NCBI GenBank assembly: GCA_014871385.1
Contig: CM026426.1
Span: forward strand, 67,417,692 to 67,481,691
DNA length: 64,000 bases
Direction of reading: 5' to 3'
DNA from: Ceratodon purpureus
Taxonomy: Eukaryota; Streptophyta; Bryopsida; Pseudoditrichales; Ditrichaceae
How positions within the stretch are numbered: position 1 is the first letter of the stretch; the number at the start of each line of letters is the position of its first letter. A model generated the notes under the pieces. It was not told the DNA's origin and searched no databases. It was given only the letters and a program-made list of their open reading frames with translations. Shown piece after piece: positions 23,760 to 34,798 of this stretch. Both the position numbers and the translations under genes were made by a program.

Positions 23760-23780
23760 GGGTCTAGTGTACTTACACCC
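23760..23780 (-). repeat. Right terminal inverted repeat, 21 bp
   Basis: Exact reverse complement of 10562-10582. It is followed by the second CCTT at 23781-23784. Confidence 0.88.
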
Positions 23781-23784
23781 CCTT
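23781..23784. other. Right target-site duplication CCTT
   Basis: Direct copy of 10558-10561. Deleting the element plus one CCTT leaves the C-rich LINE in a single frame across the junction. Confidence 0.8.
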
Positions 23785-23825
23785 CTCTTTTTGCCCACTC
23801 CCACTCTAACACACCTCAATCCTCC

Positions 23826-25915
23826 TTGCTAATACCCTCCACTGCACCTCCGTGGACTCGGCCTACCGGCCTCGTCCAGGAAAATGTATCCACCATATTC
23901 TCCCTCCATATTCAATCCTGGAATTGGCATCATGGCCCAGACACACCTCCCTCCCGTACCACAACTCACAATCCCCCTCCCTCCAGCTTCTCATCATTTT
24001 TATATCAGACACTATCTCCCCTCCCTCCTCCCTTGCTATTTCCTTCCTTCTACTCCTTCCACCTTACCTTCTACATATACTCCCACACACACCGCCGTCG
24101 CCCAAAACCCCACACACTCCACTACCACCTCATTTACGCCCCCCATCTTCTCCTTCTCAGTGGAGACATCGAAACCAACCCAGGCCCTATGCCTAACATC
24201 CTACATGCCCATCCCCCCATACACCGGAAACGAGCCAGAACGTACTTTATCCCTAGCACCATCAAACTCCACCTTGAATACCAACATCTAGCACAAACTT
24301 TTTCCCCCCTCATCACCCCCACACACCCCCTCCACTTACAGATCACCACTACACACCCCCATCTTTACCACTACATTCAAAACCAACCCCACTCCCCATC
24401 CTCTCACATCATTTATGCCCTAATTGTTACTATTCACCGTTCCATAACCATCTGTAACAATACTTTTGCCCAACCTTAAACCTACCATTTCAACGATATA
24501 TGGACTAATACAATCCTTATCCGCCTCTCTTGCCTTTCAAACCCTCCAGAACGTCACATCCCAACTCAACATCCATATACCTCCTTCCTCAAAAACCACC
24601 ATCACTTGATTATCCCCCCTAATACCATTCACTCTGACCTATACCACTTCATCCACCACCATCCCCCTCTCCTAACTCTCCAACACTTGTCTACCAAATT
24701 TCCATACCTTCCTGCTAGCTTACTAGCAGAATCTCTCAGGATCCATGAATCCCTCCCTGAATATACCCACCCCCCGCCTCCACCCCCCATCCCCAACCCC
24801 ACGCCCCACCCTTCCCCCACGCTTAACCATTCCACCCATTTTATCACTTGGAATGCTTCCTCCCTCAACACTGCCCTCCCCACCCTCCCAGAACTCATCA
24901 CCAAAACCCCCAATGCCCCTGCTATCATTACTATCCAAGAAACCAAACTCATTGCTACAAAGTCTACCAAATACATCCAAGCACTTTTTCCCCAATACAA
25001 ACTCATCTTTAACAACACCCACTCTCTTACTCGTTGCGTGCAACAACGTATGCCTTACACCCCAACCCGTGGTGGCCTCCTCACCTTAATACACCAAACC
25101 TACGCCTATCCAGGCAACATTATCAAAATCTCCACTCCTAAAGAATTCTCTCCTTACCTCCAAATCATACAAATTCTCAACCAACCCCTCCAATCTTTCC
25201 TACTCATACATCTATATATGCCCTCTCATTCTGATGACCTACCACTTATTACACAAATACAACAACACATCACTCAACAACTCCAACTGCACCCCACACA
25301 TCTCCATATCCTTTGTGCTAACTTTAACAGATACATAACTCTCATTGGTAGATATGATGACCACAACATTACCCCCCCCCCCCCAACCGGAGGACACTGC
25401 TTGAAGAACATTCAGAGACTCCCTTCACCTAGAATACATCCCAACCGACCACCCTTTTACCAGACAAGGCGGCCCCAACTATTCTTAAACTAGCCTTATC
25501 GATGGCTACTATCTTCGCACCCCGAACAATTCCTTATACACCTCTACCACTGATATTTACCACCACCTCAATTCAGATCACTCTCCAGTCACTCTACATA
25601 TCCCACCCAACACCCTCCTCGCCAAACCTGTTCCCCAACGCGCACACACACCTCGTATCCTTAACCCCATTCCCCCGGCCAACTTAGAAAAATTTCAAAC
25701 TGAATACTTCGAAGAAAATGCTCTCCCCATAAATGATCTCACAACCCTCCTATCCATAGAACACCTCACCCAAGACCAATGGCAAACCGCCTGCTCCAAA
25801 CTTGATCTCTCAGTCCACAACATCTCCACCAAAATCGAAGCCACCTGTAGCGCCCCACCAATTCCCACTCTTAAACCCAGCACCTCCCTCCAAGGTGGCT
25901 TCCTCCCTAGAAAAC
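23826..25915 (+). pseudogene. LINE ORF2 N-terminal part with APE-type endonuclease
   Basis: Would nick target DNA to prime reverse transcription. The frame holds the 2A-like motif, a His/Pro-rich linker, then the endonuclease blocks FITWNASSLN (about 24840), IIIQETK-like TIQETK (about 24935), LLIHLYMPS (about 25205) and ANFNRYITLIGR (about 25318-25350). After a frame change at the C-run near 25373-25383 the STTDIYHHLNSDHSP block (about 25545-25595) carries the catalytic SDH. Expected GDFN is altered to CANFN, losing the aspartate. A TAA at 24477-24479 and a TAA ending the frame at 25493 add to the damage. Inactive copy. Confidence 0.7.
24162..24188 (+). other. 2A-like ribosome-skipping motif in the LINE
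   Basis: The frame reads LLLLSGDIETNPGP, with the D-x-E-x-N-P-G-P core complete (24165-24188) and the hydrophobic lead-in usual for such motifs. It lies about 650 nt upstream of the endonuclease, in the same frame, with one TAA (24477-24479) between. 2A-like sequences skip the Gly-Pro peptide bond during translation and are known in several APE-type non-LTR clades. Here it would release an N-terminal peptide from the ORF2 polyprotein. Confidence 0.75.
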
Positions 25916-25940
25916 TCCAAAAAACTTGGAAACAACAAAA

Positions 25941-27711
25941 TTCTAAACTAAAGTATAGTTCAGTACCACTGTCGAAGATAAAAAGGGGTCTACCTGATGT
26001 CGTTGGCTTTGTTGAACAGGGATGCTTGAATAGAATATTTCTCAACCTGTTCAGGTGAGTGACCTATTCTTCAAATTGCAATTTGCTGTAGAGGAGGTTA
26101 CGGCGTACCCCATACAGCATTAGATGGAAGAGGGTTCTGCATGTCTCTCGATCCTAAACACCGATATAGAAGTCGAGAGTGATTTCTTTTGAGTATGTCG
26201 ATTGATACATTAGATAACGAAATAGATTATGACAATGGAGGGGACGATGATGTTGAGGCAGAGGTAGAGGTTAATGAGTATGAGCAAATACGTGCGGCAA
26301 GAATCGCGAGTAACAATGCTTACCTGCAGGCTACCGCTACCCTGAACTCGGCTAATGAACTGTAAGTCTATTGCAATTATAACCCTACTTCTACCGTGAT
26401 CCTACCATACGATTGAAAGCACGCGTCAAATCTGACGGTCCGGATCTTCCCAACAAGGGTTTGGTCAGGACAATTGCGGAGAGTAGAATAGTCTTATTTG
26501 CATGTTGACGTCGTCTTTGTTTGCGAAATACTGCTTACTTGTTGTTTTGTTGTAACTAGGAATGCTGATATAAGAGATGTTAGAAGAAGGTCTAGGGCGC
26601 ATCATACACCTAAACATGGCGAACCACCACGTTGTTCCAAGAGACTGTATGATTCCATATCCGAAGATTGTGAACCTCGTATAGTCCGCCACAATTCAGA
26701 GGACACTCCTTCGGATGGTGAGAAAGACATCTCTAGCTCACTCGACTACAATGGTAAAATTTCTAGTTGTTGGTTTCCCTTCGAGTTTTCTATCTACATC
26801 GAAAGCGTGCCTTAAGTTGTTTTTCTGTATAATACAGTATTAGTCTTAGAAGTAATTTAAGAGTCACATTGAGCTGCAGATATGAATCTTTCATGGGTTT
26901 TGTTAGTCTTTTTACTCTTCAAATTTCATGTTTCGTCTTTTGGAAAGCAGCCCATGCATTTCCTGTCAATGTTATGTGGCTTGCCGTTAAGTATTCTTCT
27001 ATTGCGATGGGCTATTGTAGAATATACACAATATTTATGTCGTCTTGATTTTGTCTATGAGATAATGCAGAGGGGAGTGGAAGCGAGAATTCCACAGAGT
27101 CTTCAGCGGAGTGTCGTCACAAGACATCACGGCGACAAATCTAAATAGCAAAGGCAAAGGCACCCTAGGATCGAGTAAGACTTCACGGGGGAAGATGAAG
27201 GGTCAGAAGTCGAGCAGGCGTGGGGACAGAAAGGGCGAGAATGCAAACAACATCATCACTAGTGAAGCATGTCGCTCGCTTCCCAAGGCGACTACGAACC
27301 AAAAAGATGCACCACATGGTTTTACATGGGTGCTTGTACCCAACAACCAAGCAACATCAGGTATGTTCAATGTCCTCAGTGGATTCCCCCATGATGTGTT
27401 TCCTCCTAACTGGGGATACGTTCAGTCGAAGTCGACTCCAGGCATGGGTGGGATAGAGGGACAGGGAAATGACAAGGATCGAAATAGCCTCGCATCTGGA
27501 TCTTCATCAATAAAAGAAGAGTCCCTCAAGAAAAGAATCAGGCGAGCCAAGACGAGAGAGATAGAGGAGGTGGCAACAAACAGGGTGGTTGTAGGGAAGA
27601 AGCCATATGCCGTCTAAGTGCGTCCATCCGGAGAAGTAGACAGTGGATGCACAGGCCATCTGAAATGACAAGAGTACATTAGGGACCTTCTACCCCGAAT
27701 TCTTGATATGA
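25941..27711 (+). pseudogene. Ptta/En-Spm-like gene piece, copy 1
   Basis: Internal exons of the gene described at 39586-45060. Recognisable parts are SKLKYSSVPLSKIKRG, an exon near 26195-26360 (DNEIDYDNGGDDDVEAE ... AARIASNNAYLQATA) ending at a GTAAGT donor, an exon starting about 26561 (RDVRRRSRAHHT ... PPRCSKRLYDS), and a Lys/Arg-rich exon about 27065-27620. It begins at 25941 in the middle of the LINE and ends at 27711 where a short duplicated filler and LINE sequence start. Stops TAA (27615-27617) and TGA (27666-27668 region) interrupt the frame, as in all three copies. Confidence 0.55.
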
Positions 27712-27761
27712 CAGCCAAGAAGGTCTCCGAGTACATGACAGCCAAGAAGGTCTCCGAGTAG
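27708..27761 (+). repeat. 27-bp tandem duplication at the Ptta/LINE junction
   Basis: Two adjacent 27-bp copies, each starting ATGACAGCCAAG and ending TCTCCGAGTA, differing only at the last base. They fill the junction between the Ptta-like piece and the LINE. The same structure is present at 34731-34784, so it predates the 7-kb duplication. Confidence 0.85.
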
Positions 27762-27775
27762 AAGGTAGCACCGCT

Positions 27776-28966
27776 CGGCAACTCCAACTCCTCATTGCTG
27801 CACTTGAAGATGCCAAATTCACAAACCAAGACATTTACCTACTCTAGATTGACTTCAAAAACGCTTTCGGCTCACTCGACCACGCCCGTCTCCTAGCCAT
27901 CATGAAAGACCTTGGCTACCCAACCGATGCCGTTATGTTAATAGGCAATATCTACTCCCACTCCAACACTATATTTACCGGCAATTTTTTTGATAAAACC
28001 AAACCCATACCTATCCAACGCGGCACCATCCAGGGTGACACACTCAGCCCCTATCTTTTTATCATCTTCCAAGAACCACTCCTCCGCTGGCTCCAACAAA
28101 GCAAACATGGTTACACTTTTGGAACTCCCCCCACAACTGTCAGCTCCGCAGCTTATGCCAATGATCTCGCCGCTCTTGCTACAACCCTCCACTCTTTACA
28201 ACTACAACTAAACAAAATAGACAAATTTTGCCAATGGGCAGGAATGGACTTAGGTGTCCCCAAATGTACGGTCACAGGTTGTTCCAACAAAACCAAACTA
28301 CAACCCACTGCTTTTTCCCATCACCTCCGTCACCACAACATCTCTTATCGCGGGCAACCACTCCCAGTCCTCCACCAAAACGAACCATATGTCTACCTCG
28401 GTATTTAGCTTGTCCCCTCTCTTAAATGGAAACTCCAAACCCATATCACCACCACTAAAATCACAAACCAATGTAAACAACTCGCCAAATGCCCCGCTAC
28501 CATGCGGCAACGGATTAGTATGGTTGACACCGTCATACGCGCTCGCATTGCCTACAGCTTCGACGCAGTCCCTTACTCCCTCCCCACTATCAAAAAACTT
28601 GATAAAAAACTCATTGCCATCCAAAAAACCATCTGCGGGCTTCCCAAAAGTACTGCCAATGTCCTCAGCCAACTCCCTCACGAACTCTTCGGACTTGCAG
28701 CCTTTTCTCTAAAAAATGCCTACCTTCGATGTATCAGTGAACAACTTCGCAGTGCCATTAACGACAAGGGCCGCTTAGGGACAATATACAATGGTTTGGT
28801 ACACCACATCCTGGCCAAAGCCGGTGGAGCCAAACACCTCCCCGACTCACGCCCCATGCTTGCCAACACTCCTCCACCACACGCACACTTTTTCTCACAA
28901 AAATGGTCGCTGGCATCCACCTTAATAGCACACATACCGACTTCCCCCTTCACCAAACCCCCTTAG
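27776..28966 (+). pseudogene. LINE reverse transcriptase, inactive (copy 1)
   Basis: Would copy element RNA into DNA at the nicked target. Blocks in order: QLQLLIAALEDAKF, IDFKNAFGSLDHARL (finger/palm motif with the first catalytic Asp, about 27848), PIQRGTIQGDTLSPYLF (about 28012-28060), AAYANDLAAL (about 28150-28180), GMDLGVPKC (28243) and YVYLGI (28390). The catalytic Y-A-D-D box reads YAND: the first of the paired aspartates is Asn (AAT, 28160-28162). TAG codons interrupt the frame at 27845-27847 and 28406-28408, and a TAG ends it at 28964-28966; the following sequence continues in another frame. The copy is dead. Confidence 0.8.
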
Positions 28967-30737
28967 AACTTGAATGGACAACTATAGCTACCTCTGAACT
29001 TCCTCATCTCAATCCTGAACTCTCTCTCAAACTCCTTTCCAAACTTCAAGCCCACAGTATCTACTCCATCCAACAGCTCACTCTGCCCAATGGCACCCAC
29101 CTTATGTCCCCGGATGACTTCAAAATTTATTACCACCACACTACCAAACTTGAAAAAAGTGCCCTCCATCTCGCCAAACAACTCTTTTGCCAAACCACTT
29201 GCTCTATAGACTTCCCCAATCCCTGCCTTACACATCCCTCCTTCTACATATTACGCCACAAATACATCCTCCAACCTCACCATCCCACACCATGCCAATC
29301 TGCCCCATTGGCCCCCCCTCCCGCCAATCCCTCAACCCCCCACTCCCGAACCTCCATCTCACATGCTCCAACACCCTCTCCAATTCCCCATCCATAGCAT
29401 TCTCGACCACCAGACTACCACCTCCAAAGATAAATACAAAATCTCCAAAACTTCCACCACCTACCTCTGCCAATGGCTCGGCCCCAATCACATCATCTAC
29501 AACAAATGGCTTCCCCAACGCCAACTATTTCCCCTCAACGAACCCCCCGTCATCCAAACCCACCTCACCTTACTTACTCAATACTACACCACTTATCGTC
29601 ACCGCTACTACCACCACATCACCAATACCCTTTTTTCTCCTACCCAACCTCAAGACACCAGATACATCCCCCGCCCACCCCCATCCCTCTCCTTCATCTC
29701 TCCACCCTCCAATGTAACCTTGACAAAGATATCTCCACAACGCATAGCACTATTCACACACTCGACTCAAACGCACATATCTACAACAACATCGGCCAAT
29801 ATATCACCACCATCTCCATCTCCCGGCTAACTTGGCTATGGTACCAATATCACACACACAAACACCAAACTCACAACCTCCTCCCTCCACTACAGTCCTT
29901 CAAAACCGAAATTGCCTGGTTATGTCAATGCTACACCCATAAAACCAGCAACAAAAACCCTCAACTCACACCCCATCACTCCCTTCTAGCCCCACTTCTT
30001 GATACCCTCACCACCACCTTCATTGTTACAAACCCTTACTTCTCCTCACCCCTCACATGTCCTTTACCCCTCACCCAATTTAACTCTCAATTTAACAGAG
30101 ACAAGATCTTTGGCTCCTTAGACAGTGCCTTCTCCTATAAATGGCAAGGCATTGGCTATGCCCACCCTCCCAATGCTGCCATTGCCCAACAAGCCCTACA
30201 CTGGGCTTGTCTTGCAGCCAAAAACGACCCTGCCACCATCACTTTCCTTGCCATTCCCGACCCCACTTGGTACCTGAACTCCTCTCCATACACTGGACCC
30301 TTCCCAGACACACATGTTCTCCTCCACTTTCCTGCTCATACGGCCCCCTATACCCCAGCCACCTCCCCCCCTTGAACCACGCCCCTCCTCCTCCAATGAA
30401 CCCCTCGCACTACATATTTGGTGTATTCATTACCAAAACCACCCTCTTGGCACCCCCTCTCAACTCGACGCCCTTACCACCTCCCTCACCACCCTCAACC
30501 TCCTCCAACACCATTCCCAACTCATCTCTCCTACACCCCCTCACACCCGCGTTCACAACAACAAAACATGGCACAAACTCCTCTATCCACCTTCTACTTC
30601 CACACACCCTCCTCTCCTCCTCTCCTCCCCCCCTCTCCTCTTTTCATATCACTCCCACCCTCAAATTCCTACCAGATCATAGCTACTATACTGATGGATC
30701 TTTCCTACCCCCTGAGCAAGCCCCAGATGGTCACTAG
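28967..30737 (+). pseudogene. LINE ORF2 linker between RT and RNase H (copy 1)
   Basis: Reading continues in shifting frames. 28903-29320 covers LEWTTIATSELPHLNPELSLK, and about 30080-30375 covers DKIFGSLDSAFSYKWQG. The RNase H entry motif SYYTDGSF, with the first catalytic Asp, is near 30690-30710. The frame is broken by several indels, including a C-run near 29318 that is one base longer than in copy 2. Confidence 0.55.
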
Positions 30738-30816
30738 AAAAAAGAAAAAGCAGGTTATGGCATCTACAGCCCCTCTAAACCTAACATTCAAATCTCCCGA
30801 CGCTTGCCCGGGCTAC

Positions 30817-32057
30817 AAACTTGCTTTTGAGCTGAACTGATGGTCATCTATGACACCCTCTTACTCCTTACCACCACCTACGCCAATGAACCCGCTCACA
30901 TTTTTACCGATTGCCTCAACTGCATCCACGTCCTCACAACACAACTTAACCACCCAACCCTGCAAAACAACCACGCCAATAAAACCATCTTACAAGAAAT
31001 GATTGCCATGCTCAAACAACGCACTCAACCAACTACAATCAATAAAGTCAAGGCACACTCCCACATCACTGGCAATGAATACGCTGACAAACTCGCCAAG
31101 GCCGGCACCATGAAACACAACTATCAATTTGCCCACCGCCCCCACAAATTTGCCCATACAACCCCCTTTTACTATCAAAAAGATACCTGGCATGGTCCCA
31201 ACAAACGCCCTGAAAAAGGCCCTGTACGCAATTTAGAAGAACATATTGACAAATACGACCGTGAACACAACATTGCCACCCTTGCCCTCAACTTCCCCAA
31301 CATCAACAAATGGACTACAGACTCCATCATCGATAACGAACTCTCTAACTACTTCTGGACTAACCCGGACATCACCGACACACAAAAAACCAGCATACTC
31401 AAGTTCCGCATCGGCCAATATATGGGCAATGCCCGCAAACAACTCTTTTTTGGCATTTCCCGTTTCCCTACTAAAACCTGCTCCATGTGCCCCACCCAAG
31501 ACGCCGACACTTGGCTCCATACTCTTCTCCTCTGCCAACACCACCATATCCATGCCCTCCGTACCAAACGCCATAACAAAGCTGTCTGGGAACTACGCAA
31601 ACCTCTCCTTTCCTCACACAAATCTCGTTGCTACACACTCATGAACGCTGGAACTTTCAACAACACCCCCCCAGAAAACACGGTTCCATCTTGGCTCCTT
31701 CCATGCACATGTACCCAACCTTGTTGCCGTTGTAACGCCCGATTCCGCCCAGACTTACTTTGCATCAAAGGCCTCCCCCCTCATAGCCCCCCTCCCCTCC
31801 ACCCAGACCCTAGCCTCTCTATTCAATTCTTAGAATTGACCTACACATATGATAGATTCTCCCCTGACACAATTGGCAACAAAATTCTCAAATACCAACC
31901 TCTCCTCCATGACATATCCCAACTTGGTTGGAAAGTTGAACCCATCCTTATTATCACCGCTCGCGCCCGTGGAACTACACACATCCCCCCCCCCCCCATG
32001 CAAAACATTGAAAAAACCTTTCACATCTGTGAAACCTCTATCAAACGCACATTTTGA
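30817..32057 (+). pseudogene. LINE RNase H and Cys-rich C-terminus (copy 1)
   Basis: RNase H would remove the RNA strand during reverse transcription. After a frame change the sequence reads AELMVIYDTL (catalytic Glu, about 30831), HIFTDCLNCIHVL (catalytic Asp, about 30898-30935) and VKAHSHITGNEYADKLAK (His and Asp of the last block, about 31046-31100). The Cys-rich part follows: CSMCPTQDADTWLHTLLLC and CTCTQPCCRCNARFRPDLLC (about 31480-31770), zinc-binding-like. The frame stops at 32057, whereas in copy 2 a different C-run length lets it run 40 codons further. Confidence 0.75.
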
Positions 32058-32215
32058 GCAATCAATACTATTGCAATCCAATACGCCGGCTCCATTCTTC
32101 TCCATAAACGCCGCCTTGAAAACAAACAACCGCTACCCCACGAATAAAACAATCCTCCACACACACTTATCTTCATGAACTAATCCGCTCCTTCTATATC
32201 CCTTTATATATACTC

Positions 32216-32221
<6 letters not shown>

Positions 32222-32260
<39 letters not shown>
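32222..32260. repeat. (TA)n microsatellite in the LINE 3' UTR (copy 1)
   Basis: Alternating TA run of about 35 bp. The corresponding run in copy 2 (about 39244-39306) is roughly 28 bp longer and accounts for most of the length difference between the two 7-kb units. Confidence 0.9.
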
Positions 32261-32261
<1 letters not shown>

Positions 32262-32523
32262 CCTATACACATATCCAACTCTGCACATCCAGCCACGACC
32301 CCTACCAACCCCGGCCCCCTCCAGACCCAATTTTGCATCTTTTCCCCTACTTATCTTCTTCTGTTCTTTCTTTGGTTACTATAGTGTCCATTCTCACAAG
32401 AGGAGAGTAGTTTTGTCTTACTGTCCCCCTGTCCTGTGGGCACCGGGTCAGTAGCCTTACGAACGGACACTTTATTCACGCCGGCCATTCAATTGGCTGG
32501 TGTTTCTATCTCTATCTCTACTA

Positions 32524-34734
32524 TTTTCGGGAAACAGTGAGTTCGACTGAGGAAGGCCAAGGCGGGGGCTCGCTTGTACATATACTATGTTGTACAGTCA
32601 ACTACCACCGCCATTCAGAGGCCGCTGTGTTGAATGGGCGGATGCACGCAACTCTGAATCCCAAGGCTCATGGACTTGTATGTCCCCAAAGTGGTGTGGA
32701 TACTCTGCCGTTGATGACGGAAGCAACGGAGGTGCGACAGAGCGTGGGGGAAGCTGCGAAATGACATTTGACATCTGCGAAGGTATCCTCGGAAGTACAA
32801 AGCCTTGTTCCTGCAAGGGTATAATCTGATTGATTTCCGTTTCAACTTATAGCTGCACAAAAGACCTAGCAATATCTGGATTCCAACAAAGGAAGCTAAA
32901 CTCTAAGGGAACTGATGCTTATAAAAGTACGCATGGATTTCAATCGTATCGAAGACTAAAAAATTCTAAACTAAAGTATAGTTCAGTACCACTGTCGAAG
33001 ATAAAAAGGGGTCTACCTGATGTCGTTGGCTTTGTTGAACAGGGATGCTTGAATAGAATATTTCTCAACCTGTTCAGGTGAGTGACCTATTCTTCAAATT
33101 GCAATTTGCTGTAGAGGAGGTTACGGCGTACCCCATACAGCATTAGATGGAAGAGGGTTCTGCATGTCTCTCGATCCTAAACACCGATATAGAAGTCGAG
33201 AGTGATTTCTTTTGAGTATGTCGATTGATACATTAGATAACGAAATAGATTATGACAATGGAGGGGACGATGATGTTGAGGCAGAGGTAGAGGTTAATGA
33301 GTATGAGCAAATACGTGCGGCAAGAATCGCGAGTAACAATGCTTACCTGCAGGCTACCGCTACCCTGAACTCGGCTAATGAACTGTAAGTCTATTGCAAT
33401 TATAACCCTACTTCTACCGTGATCCTACCATACGATTGAAAGCACGCGTCAAATCTGACGGTCCGGATCTTCCCAACAAGGGTTTGGTCAGGACAATTGC
33501 GGAGAGTAGAATAGTCTTATTTGCATGTTGACGTCGTCTTTGTTTGCGAAATACTGCTTACTTGTTGTTTTGTTGTAACTAGGAATGCTGATATAAGAGA
33601 TGTTAGAAGAAGGTCTAGGGCGCATCATACACCTGAACATGGCGAACCACCACGTTGTTCCAAGAGACTGTATGATTCCATATCCGAAGATTGTGAACCT
33701 CGTATAGTCCGCCACAATTCAGAGGACACTCCTTCGGATGGTGAGAAAGACATCTCTAGCTCACTCGACTACAATGGTAAAATTTCTAGTTGTTGGTTTC
33801 CCTTCGAGTTTTCTATCTACATCGAAAGCGTGCCTTAAGTTGTTTTTCTGTATAATACAGTATTAGTCTTAGAAGTAATTTAAGAGTCACATTGAGCTGC
33901 AGATATGAATCTTTCATGGGTTTTGTTAGTCTTTTTACTCTTCAAATTTCATGTTTCGTCTTTTGGAAAGCAGCCCATGCATTTCCTGTCAATGTTATGT
34001 GGCTTGCCGTTAAGTATTCTTCTATTGCGATGGGCTATTGTAGAATATACACAATATTTATGTCGTCTTGATTTTGTCTATGAGATAATGCAGAGGGGAG
34101 TGGAAGCGAGAATTCCACAGAGTCTTCAGCGGAGTGTCGTCACAAGACATCACGGCGACAAATCTAAATAGCAAAGGCAAAGGCACCCTAGGATCGAGTA
34201 AGACTTCACGGGGGAAGATGAAGGGTCAGAAGTCGAGCAGGCGTGGGGACAGAAAGGGCGAGAATGCAAACAACATCATCACTAGTGAAGCATGTCGCTC
34301 GCTTCCCAAGGCGACTACGAACCAAAAAGATGCACCACATGGTTTTACATGGGTGCTTGTACCCAACAACCAAGCAACATCAGGTATGTTCAATGTCCTC
34401 AGTGGATTCCCCCATGATGTGTTTCCTCCTAACTGGGGATACGTTCAGTCGAAGTCGACTCCAGGCATGGGTGGGATAGAGGGACAGGGAAATGACAAGG
34501 ATCGAAATAGCCTCGCATCTGGATCTTCATCAATAAAAGAAGAGTCCCTCAAGAAAAGAATCAGGCGAGCCAAGACGAGAGAGATAGAGGAGGTGGCAAC
34601 AAACAGGGTGGTTGTAGGGAAGAAGCCATATGCCGTCTAAGTGCGTCCATCCGGAGAAGTAGACAGTGGATGCACAGGCCATCTGAAATGACAAGAGTAC
34701 ATTAGGGACCTTCTACCCCGAATTCTTGATATGA
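32524..34734 (+). pseudogene. Ptta/En-Spm-like gene piece, copy 2, with its 5' part
   Basis: Here the 5' part (about 32530-32963) and the internal part (32964-34734) are contiguous, showing the ancestral order of the gene. The 5' part contains a Cys-rich stretch (WCGYSAVDDG, CEGILGSTKPCSCKG) ending before a GTATAATC donor-like site, then an acceptor (ACTTATAG at about 32853) and CTKDLAISGFQQRKLNSKG. Internal exons are as in copy 1. It is truncated at 34734 by the same filler and LINE junction. Confidence 0.55.
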
Positions 34735-34798
34735 CAGCCAAGAAGGTCTCCGAGTACATGACAGCCAAGAAGGTCTCCGAGTAGAAGGTAGCACCGCT

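Larger units (their letters stand above)
10562..23780 (+). mobile_element. 13.2-kb cargo-carrying DNA transposon (Sola-like?)
   Basis: The element is bounded by perfect 21-bp terminal inverted repeats (10562-10582 and 23760-23780; left copy begins GGGTGTAAGTAC and ends CACTAGACCC) and flanked by CCTT direct repeats. It splits the LINE: joining 10561 to 23785 keeps one continuous reading frame, which independently supports both boundaries. Inside are a plus-strand DDD-type transposase gene, a small plus-strand membrane-protein gene, and two minus-strand genes for a SET-domain histone methyltransferase and a RING-like charged protein. The outer right 2 kb is AT-rich and noncoding. The 4-bp duplication and DDD signature recall the Sola superfamily, but that is from memory and the superfamily is not established. 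The GTAC tetramer is strikingly frequent in its noncoding parts. Confidence 0.85.
23785..25940 (+). mobile_element. C-rich LINE, middle portion (ORF2 N-terminus and endonuclease)
   Basis: Continuation of the LINE interrupted at 10561. It carries the 2A-like motif and the endonuclease, in the order usual for APE-type non-LTR elements. It ends abruptly at about 25940, after a sequence ending KLQKTWKQQ, where Ptta-like DNA starts. The part of ORF2 between endonuclease and reverse transcriptase is missing here. Confidence 0.75.
27762..32523 (+). mobile_element. C-rich LINE, 3' portion (copy 1)
   Basis: Contains the reverse transcriptase, a long linker, RNase H, a Cys-rich C-terminus and a 3' UTR with a (TA)n run. 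The 3' end has a short tandem tail, CTATCTCTATCTCTA (about 32505-32520), instead of poly(A), as in several non-LTR clades. It starts abruptly within the reverse-transcriptase domain. Confidence 0.75.
25941..32963 (+). repeat. 7-kb tandem unit 1
   Basis: Unit of 7,023 bp: Ptta-like gene piece (25941-27711), LINE 3' half (about 27762-32523) and Ptta-like 5' piece (about 32530-32963). It is nearly identical to 32964-40012; differences seen include A/G at 26612, a C-run length change near 29320, another near 31990, and the TA microsatellite length. Confidence 0.9.

Noticed and set aside
10573-23769. CACTA (En/Spm) superfamily for the 13.2-kb element, because CACTAG/CTAGTG occurs at both ends
   Set aside because: The inverted repeat extends 11 bp outside CACTA on both sides, no 3-bp direct repeat flanks the CACTA ends (GTA versus TAC), and the encoded transposase is not Tnp2-like. 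CCTT duplication and LINE frame continuity place the true ends at 10562 and 23780.
32222-32260. TA run as a functional element of the LINE 3' end
   Set aside because: A plain microsatellite that varies in length between otherwise near-identical copies; the LINE continues about 260 bp beyond it.
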